A stretch of DNA of 64,000 nucleotides from Promethearchaeota archaeon (GTDB lineage: Archaea; Asgardarchaeota; Lokiarchaeia; Sigynarchaeales; SOKP01): assembly GCA_013375495.1 (NCBI GenBank), contig JABXKC010000010.1:1-64000 (forward strand), in the 5' to 3' direction. The notes under the pieces are model-generated. The model had not been told where the DNA came from and did no database searches. It worked only from the letters and a program-made list of their open reading frames with translations. Shown here in pieces: positions 55,178-64,000 of this stretch (its first letter is position 1; each line of letters begins with the position of its first letter). The translations under genes were made by a program, and so were the position numbers.

Positions 55178-56599
55178 TTATGTTGTCGTTTCCTGAATTT
55201 CAATTTCTTTTTCTTCTTCTACTTCTTCTTTTTTAACATAATCTCCTACGGAGGCTAAAATCTCTTTAATTCTTCCTTCTTGTTGAAGTCGTATAATTAG
55301 ATTTCTATGTTTTATTGATGAAATGACTTTTGAAATTACAGGAAATGTAAGTATTAATGGAATTAATAATACGACAATTACTTCAGGAGAAAACATTGCA
55401 ACGCTTTCTACGATAGCTGGAGGTAAATTAAAAACATTTTCCATAAACCATTTTGGATGAATAATAATAAAACTAATAATTATTAATAAACCAACCCTAA
55501 AAACAAAATTAATAGCTGTAGATATTACAAGACTTTTTGGTTTTGGTGCAGATGATCGAGCTGTTAAAGTATCACGAGCTTCAAAATCTTCTCGAAATAA
55601 TTGGTGTATGTATCTTCCAAGTCTTCTGGTTTTTGATGCTGCTGTTATCAATTTTTTTTCTTCGTCTTCTAATTTTCTTCTTTCTATCATTTCCTTAACA
55701 TATGAAAATTTTTCTCCCGTTTTTGCGAAAAATTTACCAATTGTTGCTTTATCTTCAATTTTCAACTCTAGTCTTCTTGCTTTAGCTTCTTCTTTGATTT
55801 TATCAACATTTGCGGTTATATAATGAGATTCACTTTCTAGTATATGCAATTGAGCTTCTAATCTTAATCTCCTTTCAAAAGATGGCTTGGTAACTGTATA
55901 AGTATAGTTTATTTGAAATGCCAACTCTAAATATATATAAGATACTATCGCAAGAAGAATAACTGGACTTCCAAAAAATTGAAAGATATTATCGATGGGA
56001 ATCTGCTTTAATGAGGGGTCAAGAGGATTAGGTAAACCCTCCAAATATGGAATACTAAAATAAAAAAGGTCTAGCATATCTTTAAGCCCAAATACCATAA
56101 GAGGTATTACCAGCATAAGTACGATAGAACCTATAACTCTAATCTCGTTTTTAGGATCTGTTTTTAGAAAAGCTTTGATTGCGTAGAATATTGTTACTAT
56201 AAAAAGGATTTGAAATGCGATTAAATATACATTTTCGTTAAAAATTGCGAATTCTTGGGCGAGTAAATCAGGAATTTCATTGAATTGTGGTGTGGTTCCA
56301 TTAGGGAATGTAAACCACAGACTAAAAAGCCTTCTAAAAAAATCATCTAATAATGTGAGTAAACTCGGTTGGGCGAGAGATGCGATAAATACGCAACAAA
56401 ACGCAACTCCATACACTGCTGCAAATACAAGGTAAGTAGAAATATTTTTTAAGCTGTTGAGAAATGATGTTAAGACGAGTTCTCCATCTGAAGTAGTAAT
56501 GACCGCATCGAAATGAAAAATCGAGAGAAAAATAAATAAAATCCATACAAAAACTAGGACATTAATTACTTTTAAAATTAAAATATAATTTCTCGCCAT
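55178..56599 (-). CDS. Multi-helix membrane protein of the MoxR/DUF58 cluster
   Basis: 473 residues. About six N-terminal helices (to 245) are followed by a long charged coiled-coil cytoplasmic stretch (250-355) and two further helices (370-430), with an acidic C-terminal tail ending KEEEVEEEKEIEIQETTT. The family is not recognised. The gene directly follows the DUF58 gene (3-base gap) and is the last of this minus-strand operon, so it probably belongs to the same complex. Confidence 0.65.
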   Translation of the reverse strand: MARNYILILKVINVLVFVWILFIFLSIFHFDAVITTSDGELVLTSFLNSLKNISTYLVFAAVYGVAFCCVFIASLAQPSLLTLLDDFFRRLFSLWFTFPNGTTPQFNEIPDLLAQEFAIFNENVYLIAFQILFIVTIFYAIKAFLKTDPKNEIRVIGSIVLMLVIPLMVFGLKDMLDLFYFSIPYLEGLPNPLDPSLKQIPIDNIFQFFGSPVILLAIVSYIYLELAFQINYTYTVTKPSFERRLRLEAQLHILESESHYITANVDKIKEEAKARRLELKIEDKATIGKFFAKTGEKFSYVKEMIERRKLEDEEKKLITAASKTRRLGRYIHQLFREDFEARDTLTARSSAPKPKSLVISTAINFVFRVGLLIIISFIIIHPKWFMENVFNLPPAIVESVAMFSPEVIVVLLIPLILTFPVISKVISSIKHRNLIIRLQQEGRIKEILASVGDYVKKEEVEEEKEIEIQETTT

Positions 56600-56602
56600 T
56601 TT

Positions 56603-57931
56603 TTAATATGCACTCCCTTTTTTCTTTGCTTCCATATAATTACCTAAGACTTGATTCATCATATCATCTGGGCCTACTGTTATAATGTTAACTCCGAGAT
56701 TTCTTACCTCATGCTTAATACCTATAATATGCTCCATCATTTCTTCACTGATTGCTTCTGCAAGAGCTTTATCTGTTGATGACAAATCAATTTCGTGTAT
56801 CTCAAACCAAGGACTGAATGGGTTAATGATTATAACAGTATGATTGAAAGGAATTAATTTTCTAATTGCTTGTCCAATTTCTTTAACATTTGCTTCTAAA
56901 TCTGAAATAATGAAAATTAAACTACGTTTTTGATAACGCATATTTAGATAGCCCATCGCTTCCACAAACCGTGATTTCCCTTGCGGTTTGACCCTAGCAA
57001 CAAAATCTAATACCTGATAAAAGTGATCTTCTCCACTTCCTGGTTTTAAAAATTTAAAATTCTTTTTATCTGAGAATGTAAAAACACCTACATTGTCTTT
57101 ACGAGATAAGGCAACCTTTGTTAATAACATGCAGGCTCTGATCGCATATTCAAATTTGGTGTTTTCAATCGCTCCACCCGCCATTGAATTTGATGAATCG
57201 ACTAAAATCATAACAGAAACATCTCTCTCACTTTCAAATTCTTTTACTATTAATTTTTGAGTTCGAGCGCTTGCTTTCCAATCTATTAGCCTAAATTGGT
57301 CTCCAAAAACATATTTTCTCATTCCATAAAATTCTGAGCCAAGACCTTTTTGTTTAGATCTTTGTAGTCCATAATTTTGACTTAAAGAACGTTTAGATCC
57401 CAAAATCTCTATTCGTTTTATGTCTTCGTAAGGAGGATATACCAGTATATCGGAAACACTATCAGGTACAATTCTTTCAACAGAATTAAACCCTAATCTA
57501 TCTTTAACTATTAATGATAGTGGCCCTAAGGGATATTCCCCCCTTACTTTTGGTTCTAAAATATAACTAAATTTTATTTGTTTTTTGGATCCAATTCTTG
57601 TAGAAATAAAATTTTCTCCTAATACCAACCTGAAAAGCTCAGGATTGTAATAATCTCTAATTTCAAGGAAATCAAAGCTATTTTTACCAGTGTTCTCAAT
57701 AACAACTTTAACATGCACAAAATCGTCCTTAAACACTTTTTCTTTTTCGAGTTCTCTATAAACGCGTAATTCTTCTATATTCATTTGGTAGTAGAAAAGA
57801 GGTAGGCTTACAACGGTACTAAAGATTAAAAGAATTGCAAAATAAATTAAGAAGTAATTTTCAAATGCAAATCCAGCTGTTAGAAAAAAAACTGAAAATA
57901 ATATTAAAGTTCTTCCTTTTCCTCCTAACAT
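56603..57931 (-). CDS. DUF58 protein with vWA domain
   Basis: 442 residues. Two N-terminal membrane helices (9-45) precede a beta-rich domain. The DUF58 signature is GLGSEFYGMRKYVFGDQFR, then IDWKASART. A vWA domain follows with metal-site motif DSSNS (Asp245, Ser247, Ser249). These proteins bind MoxR AAA ATPases and help assemble or mature envelope or metal-containing proteins. The gene is 72 bases downstream of moxR. Confidence 0.9.
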   Translation of the reverse strand: MLGGKGRTLILFSVFFLTAGFAFENYFLIYFAILLIFSTVVSLPLFYYQMNIEELRVYRELEKEKVFKDDFVHVKVVIENTGKNSFDFLEIRDYYNPELFRLVLGENFISTRIGSKKQIKFSYILEPKVRGEYPLGPLSLIVKDRLGFNSVERIVPDSVSDILVYPPYEDIKRIEILGSKRSLSQNYGLQRSKQKGLGSEFYGMRKYVFGDQFRLIDWKASARTQKLIVKEFESERDVSVMILVDSSNSMAGGAIENTKFEYAIRACMLLTKVALSRKDNVGVFTFSDKKNFKFLKPGSGEDHFYQVLDFVARVKPQGKSRFVEAMGYLNMRYQKRSLIFIISDLEANVKEIGQAIRKLIPFNHTVIIINPFSPWFEIHEIDLSSTDKALAEAISEEMMEHIIGIKHEVRNLGVNIITVGPDDMMNQVLGNYMEAKKKGSAY

Positions 57932-58003
57932 CTTATTACTCCTTCTTTATATTTTTTGAACCATTTTTAGTTAGTTTTAACCATATATTTCATAAAAAAA
58001 AAT

Positions 58004-58984
58004 TTAGATAGGGATTGGTATATCTTCGATAATGTTTTTAATCACAGTTTTAACATCAAGACCTTCAAGCTCTGCTTCTGGTTTCAATAAGATTCGATGA
58101 TTCATAGCAGGAACGACTAACGCCCTTACATCGTCTGGGGTCACATAAACTCTTCCTAAGATTGCCGCTCTTGCTTTAGCACACTTCATTAACACAAGAG
58201 ATGCACGAGGGCCACATCCAAGAGCAATCTGAGGATGATTTCGAGTTTTTAATATAATATCTCTAATATATTTCAATATTCTATCGTCTATGTAAACCAT
58301 GTTCATTAATCTTTGAGCAGCAAGTATTTCTTCTCCACTAGTTATAGCTTCCACGGACGGTGAGTCTCCTGAGATTTGTCTCCTCATGATATCTACTTCT
58401 TCTTCTTTTTCTGGATATTCTAACCAGAGTTTCATGATAAATCGATCAAGTTGTGCTTCTGGTAAAGGGTAAGTTCCTTCCATCTCCACAGGATTTTCCG
58501 TTGCAACAACCATAAAAGGTTTTTCAAGAGGTAGTGTTTCTCCTTCAATTGTGATTTGTCTTTCAGCCATAGCTTCGAGGAGAGCTGATTGAGTCTTGGG
58601 AGCACTTCTATTAATTTCATCTGCTAATACAATATTCGCAAAGAGTGGCCCTTTTTGAAGCACGAAAGCTCCCTCGTTTTGATCAAATATTTTAGTACCT
58701 GTAATATCGGCTGGAAGCAAATCTGGAGTAAACTGGACTCTTCTAAAAGATATTCCGAGCGTTTTTGCGAAAGTTTTTGCCATAACTGTTTTTCCTAGTC
58801 CAGGTACGCCTTCGAGGAGGACATGCCCGTTAACTAGTAATGCTATGAAGAGTTGTTGTAAAATATCTCCGTATCCAACGATAACACGACTTACTTCTGA
58901 AAGAACTTCTTGTGCTATTTCTCTAATAGGTTCTACATTTAATTCTTCCCTATCGTAGTATTTTGCTTTATTTGGGGATTCCAT
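58004..58984 (-). CDS. MoxR-family AAA+ ATPase
   Basis: 326 residues. The Walker A motif is GVPGLGKT (59-66), Walker B LADEINR (120-126), sensor 1 VATENP, and the Arg-finger region AQLDRFIMK. These fit MoxR exactly. MoxR ATPases act as chaperones with vWA/DUF58 partners. The operon with DUF58 and DUF4350-like genes is the standard arrangement. It starts about 100 bases after the DUF4350-like gene. Confidence 0.93.
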   Translation of the reverse strand: MESPNKAKYYDREELNVEPIREIAQEVLSEVSRVIVGYGDILQQLFIALLVNGHVLLEGVPGLGKTVMAKTFAKTLGISFRRVQFTPDLLPADITGTKIFDQNEGAFVLQKGPLFANIVLADEINRSAPKTQSALLEAMAERQITIEGETLPLEKPFMVVATENPVEMEGTYPLPEAQLDRFIMKLWLEYPEKEEEVDIMRRQISGDSPSVEAITSGEEILAAQRLMNMVYIDDRILKYIRDIILKTRNHPQIALGCGPRASLVLMKCAKARAAILGRVYVTPDDVRALVVPAMNHRILLKPEAELEGLDVKTVIKNIIEDIPIPI

Positions 58985-59081
58985 TATTTATCACATCTTA
59001 TTTTTTTATTTTTTGTTTTTTATATTATTATTATTTGATTTTTGGTTTTTTTTTATATAAATTAATTACCATGATTTTATT

Positions 59082-60830
59082 TTATATGTTATTAACCACC
59101 CATTCCATTTCGTAGTAAAGATTTTCGAAATCCTGTTCATTTTTTATTTTACTTTTTCCTTCTTTAATTGAGATAATCGTGTCCATAAATTTGGTAATTC
59201 TTCTGATCTTAAGTTTTGTTATCTTTGGTTCCTTAGCGATAACCAAATCTAATACATTTTGGGTAGTGATTTTTCGCCCACGCAGAAGTGCATTTAGTTT
59301 CCTCTCTAATCTCCTGTAGAGTAAAGTTAAAGCTTTACCATATCTGCTTTTCTCTCTATACCACTCAATTTTTTCTGCAAAAAAGGAGGAAGTTCTAAAT
59401 TTTTCTCTTTCTTCTTTTTTATCTTGCTCTTGGGCTTTCTTTTTTTCCTCTTTTTCATCTTTTTTAGGTAGATATTTTTTCAACGAATAAATTGCTAAAA
59501 GGGGATATATCCAAGCTGTAATTGGATTTGTACTTAAATGAATTATATACTGAGTAATAAAACCAAAGATTCCAGCTGATGTCATATCCCTTGTATATTC
59601 TGGTCGGATATGAGCTTCATCAAAAATAACAACCCAATCTTGTTTGGGCTCGCCATAGGTCAACCAATTTATGATGTTCAATCCAAATTGGCGGTTATCA
59701 TAACTAGGTTCAGCTATTAGTTCATTATTAAACAAACTTGCATCAGCTGAAACAAAAACTCTTGAATTTCCGGCATCTTTAGCCATAAAAACACCTTGAG
59801 AATAACCACCAAGAGGCCATTTTGATGGAACGCCGGGTAAAGCTCCTCCTATAATGCTTAAATCAACATAATCATCGTCAAAATCATACCTATGGTCATC
59901 ATTTCTATCAACGTACCCATAATCTGTACTTGAGCCAACTAAATCCCAACCAAAAAATGAAATAAAAGGACCTCCTACAACGGAAGAAGCTTCAGATAGA
60001 ATTACTTGATTAATCCCACTAGTTGTAGGATGAGGTGAAAATGATCTTATTATTGGGAAATCTGGTGCTGTATCGTATGATGCATTATCGCGTAAGATTC
60101 CGTTGGCGAAGATTGTAACAGGTATTTTTCCACTCAATTGAGGATCCAACATACTAGCAATGAAAATTTCCCATAATAGGGTGCTCGTGCTACCATGATC
60201 ATGACATATGAACAACGAATTTTTTGTATTTGTTACATTATCGTAACGGAAAAAATCCATGAAATATGGTATTTCAAAAATTGGATTATAAAATAGGTTA
60301 GGACCTAATAATATTAACAAAATAGATTTATCCAACCGCTCTGTAGCACTCAAGCTAGATTGAATTGACATCACATCATATCCATCGTTCTCTATAGTCT
60401 TTTTAAAATCAGTTGCTCCATTCCAATCATCGTTGTAAATAGATAAATTTTGATCGTTTACCCCCTGATCGAATATTGGACCAAATAACGGTATAAGTGT
60501 AAATAGAAAAATAACTATGAATAAGGCTTCTTTATAAAAGGATCCAGTCTTTACTTTTTTGCGAGATTGTATTTCTCTCGATTTTTGAACAGTTACATTT
60601 CTAATAAAAATAATTAGGCCGAATCCTAAAAACAAGGCTCCAATATAACAAACAAGGGGTAAATAATTTGCAAAAATTGGAAGGGTTTCGCCCATGTTAT
60701 ATAACGGATAAAGCTCAATGAAACTACTAAGAAATACGCCATAGACTATGAGAAAAATCGTGAAAAACGCTATGACTAAACCCTTTGAGAAAGTAACATT
60801 ACTTCCCGATGATTTTCCACCACTTGGCAT
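59082..60830 (-). CDS. DUF4350-like membrane protein with cytoplasmic helical tail
   Basis: 582 residues. Helices at about 14-34, 46-68 and 90-115 precede a large extracellular GATase-like domain that contains the motif VVIFDEAHIRP, as in DUF4350. A further helix (TNPITAWIYPLLAIYSL) follows. A charged cytoplasmic tail (about 460-582) has AEKIEWYREKSRYGKAL and is helical. In bacteria such genes accompany MoxR/DUF58. The extracellular domain also carries Asp-rich stretches (DRNDDHRYDFDDD) that may bind calcium. Confidence 0.75.
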   Translation of the reverse strand: MPSGGKSSGSNVTFSKGLVIAFFTIFLIVYGVFLSSFIELYPLYNMGETLPIFANYLPLVCYIGALFLGFGLIIFIRNVTVQKSREIQSRKKVKTGSFYKEALFIVIFLFTLIPLFGPIFDQGVNDQNLSIYNDDWNGATDFKKTIENDGYDVMSIQSSLSATERLDKSILLILLGPNLFYNPIFEIPYFMDFFRYDNVTNTKNSLFICHDHGSTSTLLWEIFIASMLDPQLSGKIPVTIFANGILRDNASYDTAPDFPIIRSFSPHPTTSGINQVILSEASSVVGGPFISFFGWDLVGSSTDYGYVDRNDDHRYDFDDDYVDLSIIGGALPGVPSKWPLGGYSQGVFMAKDAGNSRVFVSADASLFNNELIAEPSYDNRQFGLNIINWLTYGEPKQDWVVIFDEAHIRPEYTRDMTSAGIFGFITQYIIHLSTNPITAWIYPLLAIYSLKKYLPKKDEKEEKKKAQEQDKKEEREKFRTSSFFAEKIEWYREKSRYGKALTLLYRRLERKLNALLRGRKITTQNVLDLVIAKEPKITKLKIRRITKFMDTIISIKEGKSKIKNEQDFENLYYEMEWVVNNI

Positions 60831-60886
60831 TTTGTTTTATCCTAACCTTTTTTTTTTGAAAATATTTGTTGATCGACGCTAATTAA

Positions 60887-61267
60887 CTAAAAACTTACAG
60901 TTGGTAATGTTTTTCCTGTTATATCGTTGTACAAATTCGAAAATAATTGAACAGTAAAGTTTAGCTCTTTTCCTGTTGGTTCTATCCCACCATATATGAT
61001 ATCTTCAATCTTTTTTATGAAGGGATAAATGGTTTCTGGTTTTTGGCCTAAATCGGTTACGCAAGTAATAGCGTATTCTCGTATTGTTTGGTAAGCTAAT
61101 CGTGGTTTCTTATATTTTAGAGTTATGATATCGTTGTATATAAGGTAGATGTAAGCAATTGCTTCTTTTGCTCTATTTGAATCGGTTAAAATCTTTACAT
61201 TTTCAAATTTTTGTTTTATGTCAACTTCAGGTTCTGGTTCCTTTTTTGATTTTTTCTTTTTTGCCAT
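60887..61267 (-). CDS. Small cytosolic protein, free-standing DUF4129-like domain
   Basis: 126 residues without membrane segments and with a Lys-rich N-terminus. It is homologous to the C-terminal cytoplasmic domain of the next upstream gene product (61379-62941): here TIREYAI and PETIYPFIKKIEDIIYGG, there TIRDFAI and PATIYPFIQKVEEIIYAK. The pattern resembles the DUF4129 tail of transglutaminase-type proteins of MoxR operons. It lies between the DUF4350-like and Ig-like genes. Confidence 0.65.
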   Translation of the reverse strand: MAKKKKSKKEPEPEVDIKQKFENVKILTDSNRAKEAIAYIYLIYNDIITLKYKKPRLAYQTIREYAITCVTDLGQKPETIYPFIKKIEDIIYGGIEPTGKELNFTVQLFSNLYNDITGKTLPTVSF

Positions 61268-61378
61268 ATTCTTTACCTATTTCTGTTTTTTTTTTAATTT
61301 ATTAAATAATTTTTTTTGATTTTAAATTTGTTTCCAGTTTGGTTTTTTATTATTATCAATTCTTTTCATTCTTAATCA

Positions 61379-62941
61379 TTAAAAATTTAATTCAAAGTTA
61401 AAACCGGTTAATTCATAATATACAGGAGAAAATAATTTAATGGTTCTGTAAAATTCTTTATCCGTAATTTGAAATGGTTTTGCGTAAATAATCTCTTCAA
61501 CTTTTTGTATAAACGGATATATTGTGGCGGGACTTAGATTTAAATTCTTAACTGAAATTATTGCAAAATCTCTTATCGTCTCATTATTTTTTCTAATCCT
61601 ACCAAATTTAGCTCCTATTAAATCCATGTAAATTGCAATAAATAGATAGGATAAAGATTCTTCTAACCTACCAGATTCCTTTAGAATTTTAAGATTTACT
61701 ATTTTATCCTCAAGAGGTAGATTTACTACTTTAGATAATTTATTTTGTTTCTTATAATAACGATAACCATAAAATGCCAAACCCCCTACTACAACACCGA
61801 TTATTGGAAGAAAAATTGAGAAGAATAACAGGAAAGGAGGTGTTGACGGCGTTTGAATTGTAACGAAATGTTGAGTGCTTAAGTTTTTTCCTAAAGCATT
61901 TGGTAACTGAACAGAAATAGATGCTTGTCCCGTCCAATCAGGGAGCGAATGCACAACTGAGAACCGCCCATTTAGATCTGTTTGAACTGATTGGACAAAA
62001 GAACCTTCATAAAATATGTCGACGAATCTTTTATTTATAGCGAGAGATGGATCTTCTCTAGAGACCACTTGTCCCGATATTCGTAAATCACTTGAAGCAG
62101 TTATTGTTGTAGGAAGGCTCCAAATGCACGAAATATTCGAAAAAAGTTTCATATTCGTTAGCCATATTTCGGAATATCCAATATCCGGAGACAATTCAAA
62201 AGTAAGCCTTAAATCCAAATTAGTAATTCCAATATCTGGAATAAAAATCGGTTGAATCAAACCTGAACCATCGGTGAAAACGAAGTTACTATCGACAATA
62301 ACGGGACCATCATACCAATAATAATTTATTAAAGATGAAGGAATTGCCGAATCATCTAATTGTCTTAAATAATCGTCAAAATCAAAATCATAAAATTCTC
62401 CTATTAATTTAGCATTTACAGGAGCATTAACATCAAAATAAGAAGTAGTATTTACATTTATTATATAATGAGTGCGATATTCAACAGTATCAGGAGTAGA
62501 ATCGATTACTGTTGCTTCAATTTTATGAGACGAGTATATATCAAGTGAAGGATCGATAATAAAATCTATTTGAAAATAACCGTTCGAATCTGTAACATCG
62601 TTAAAATTGGAAAATACTACATCATCCACTTCAATAGCAACGGCATAATCCGGTTTTCCTTCTCCACCAGGAGGGATTCTGTTAAAAAGTCTTCCTTGTA
62701 CACTAATTATACTGTTGTGAGTAAAACGGGAATTATTAATCCCTACGGGGTTAATTAGATCTAATGTAGCCCAAATACCTGAACTTTTTATGTTTTGATC
62801 TTTATTGTGAAGAATCTGATAATTTGGCATTTGAAGATTTGGCAAACTCGGAAAAATGATGAAGATACAGATTAATACGAGAACTGTATAACTTACTTTT
62901 TTATTAGGTTTTAATAAATTTATTATTCTCATAATAATCAT
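61379..62941 (-). CDS. Membrane-anchored surface protein with Ig-like domains and DUF4129-like tail
   Basis: 520 residues. An N-terminal signal/anchor (13-34), a beta-sandwich-rich exterior (40-370) with repeats such as NGRFSVVHSLPDW and NGYFQIDFIID, one membrane helix (about 372-397) and a cytoplasmic C-terminal domain (410-520). That domain is duplicated as the stand-alone 126-residue protein downstream. The exterior resembles Ig-like/carboxypeptidase regulatory domains. It probably senses or anchors surface structures and passes signals to the MoxR complex (inference). Confidence 0.65.
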   Translation of the reverse strand: MIIMRIINLLKPNKKVSYTVLVLICIFIIFPSLPNLQMPNYQILHNKDQNIKSSGIWATLDLINPVGINNSRFTHNSIISVQGRLFNRIPPGGEGKPDYAVAIEVDDVVFSNFNDVTDSNGYFQIDFIIDPSLDIYSSHKIEATVIDSTPDTVEYRTHYIINVNTTSYFDVNAPVNAKLIGEFYDFDFDDYLRQLDDSAIPSSLINYYWYDGPVIVDSNFVFTDGSGLIQPIFIPDIGITNLDLRLTFELSPDIGYSEIWLTNMKLFSNISCIWSLPTTITASSDLRISGQVVSREDPSLAINKRFVDIFYEGSFVQSVQTDLNGRFSVVHSLPDWTGQASISVQLPNALGKNLSTQHFVTIQTPSTPPFLLFFSIFLPIIGVVVGGLAFYGYRYYKKQNKLSKVVNLPLEDKIVNLKILKESGRLEESLSYLFIAIYMDLIGAKFGRIRKNNETIRDFAIISVKNLNLSPATIYPFIQKVEEIIYAKPFQITDKEFYRTIKLFSPVYYELTGFNFELNF

Positions 62942-62963
62942 CGTATCATTAATTTTTTATTAA

Positions 62964-64000
62964 TTAAGGCTCTCTGAATAATTCTATTTCAAAAAATTCT
63001 ACGTAATAATAATCGGGAGCACTAAAATTGTCTTTAGGGTAGAATGTAACCCATACTTCGGCGTTATCAGGCCAACTACCTACAAGTAAAGATATGTTAA
63101 AGAAACCGTTAATATCAGTGAAACCCGTGGCAGTTGCCAGCACATTTCCTACGCTATCTCTTATAGTAACATTTATTTCCATAAAAGCCATAGCAGTTCC
63201 GTTATCCCAGTTTAAGAATCCGTAGGCATATAGATCATCATCAAAATAAAATTGATCTTTAACAACTCTAGTATCGTAGTTTCCATTTATATTAGTACCA
63301 GCAGTGATATTGATTGGAATTATCATACTTATTTCTGTTTCCATGTAATTTGTCAGAGAGATTCCAAAATCATTAATACTCCCAGTAAAGTAAATTAGAA
63401 TGTAATAACTGCCTTGAGGGCAACTCAAAAATATGCCACTGTTGTCGTATAAATAATTTCCACCATAAACGGTTCTAATTTGAGGACCATTTAAGTTTAA
63501 ATGCCCTGAAACATCTACAAACGAATCATTCAATAAGATTAACCCCATTAATAATCCATCTAAATTCGTCCCATTCTGTTGAAGCACTCCATCAACATTA
63601 AACTGATGAAAATTCCTTTGTATAACATTTCTATCGACATTAATTGAAATACTAATAGTATCATTAATAACAACATATGTTGTGTTAAAAGAACTAAATG
63701 TATGATAATTTACTCGAAACCTGAGCAAACCAGCATGTAAGTCGTTTGTAGACAGGTTAAATTGAACAAAACCAGTTGAGGTGCTTGGAAAAGTGTATGA
63801 ATCTAAGAGATCATTAGTGTAATCGTCATAAATGTATACTGTTCTAGATTCGAATGACTCGGCATGAACCAACTGTACTTGGACATGGATAGTTTCACCA
63901 AAATTATATGTTTCTGGCGGATTTGTATTGTTATAAAAGGGAAGGGTTGGGTTACCTTCTACAGATAATAATATATCGAGAAATTCAGGATCATTTACTT
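62964..64000 (-). CDS. Extracellular Ig-like repeat protein, partial (runs off the right edge)
   Basis: The minus-strand frame is open to the window edge; upstream of the first possible TTG start (63872) it continues as NDPEFLDILLSVEGN and FYNNTNPPETYNFGET, so the N-terminus lies outside. The visible part consists of beta-sandwich domains with the repeat motif VLATATGFTDINGFFNISLL (and similar), typical of surface adhesin-like Ig/bacterial Ig domains. There is no C-terminal membrane segment; it ends shortly before the next gene. It is probably a secreted component of the same cluster. Confidence 0.7.
   Translation of the reverse strand, partial: VNDPEFLDILLSVEGNPTLPFYNNTNPPETYNFGETIHVQVQLVHAESFESRTVYIYDDYTNDLLDSYTFPSTSTGFVQFNLSTNDLHAGLLRFRVNYHTFSSFNTTYVVINDTISISINVDRNVIQRNFHQFNVDGVLQQNGTNLDGLLMGLILLNDSFVDVSGHLNLNGPQIRTVYGGNYLYDNSGIFLSCPQGSYYILIYFTGSINDFGISLTNYMETEISMIIPINITAGTNINGNYDTRVVKDQFYFDDDLYAYGFLNWDNGTAMAFMEINVTIRDSVGNVLATATGFTDINGFFNISLLVGSWPDNAEVWVTFYPKDNFSAPDYYYVEFFEIELFREP

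Noticed and set aside
1..64000. CRISPR arrays, rRNA genes and insertion sequences
   Set aside because: No regular direct repeats with spacers, no rRNA-like segments and no transposase gene were seen in the window.

Overview
This window looks like part of the chromosome of an Asgard archaeon, most probably of the Lokiarchaeia/Promethearchaeia type. The basis is the company the genes keep. Archaeal information-processing genes (Trm1, RadB-like, Trm112-like, NusA-like, type II methionine aminopeptidase) sit beside several eukaryote-signature proteins: Sec61 beta, a ribophorin I (OST1)-like protein, two adjacent TRAPP/Bet3-type proteins, a gelsolin-domain protein, a roadblock/LC7 protein and an RPC34-like protein with an Fe-S motif. 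Genes are AT-rich. Most start without a Shine-Dalgarno (SD) sequence, and AT-rich TATA-like stretches lie upstream of several.

Layout. (1) 1-2.4 kb: a compositionally different block holding a 5'-truncated NAD-dependent DNA ligase, three small unknown genes (one HExxH, one paired-Cys) with strong SDs, and a bacterial-style hairpin terminator. It looks foreign (phage or mobile element) or marks an assembly junction. (2) 2.7-12.9 kb: RNA and DNA metabolism (RPC34-like, FtsJ/RlmE, Trm1, RadB-like, RNase H-fold protein, NusA-like, TlyA), class I fructose-1,6-bisphosphatase, two tandem membrane acyltransferases and a DUF362 protein. (3) 13.1-20.9 kb: a seven-gene minus-strand peptide ABC importer operon (oppA, two unknown genes, oppB, C, D, F). 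(4) 21.4-34.5 kb: membrane and glycan region with a membrane M28 peptidase, UbiA prenyltransferase, M48 peptidase, GlcNAc-1-P transferase, an intron-containing tRNA-Gln, Trm112-like, ribophorin I-like, Sec61 beta, MazG, and sugar acyl- and glycosyltransferases. (5) 34.5-49.8 kb: MetAP2, roadblock, penicillin acylase, TRAPP pair, metal-dependent hydrolase, gelsolin, thioredoxin, HdrC, a bacterial-type triosephosphate isomerase, a longin-like protein and a bacterial-type LeuRS. (6) 49.9-55.2 kb: a tight five-gene operon with two radical SAM proteins flanking an LplA-like ligase (a LipS1/LipS2-type lipoate assembly set), then FbiB-like and CofD genes for coenzyme F420. (7) 55.2-64 kb: a minus-strand MoxR/DUF58/DUF4350-type surface cluster running off the right edge.

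How the genes fit together. Regions 4 and 5 contain parts of a eukaryote-like secretion, N-glycosylation and membrane-trafficking toolkit. Region 6 links lipoate assembly to F420 maturation. Region 7 looks like an envelope-associated AAA/vWA chaperone system with a repeated cytoplasmic domain. Function calls come from motif reading only; no database search was run.
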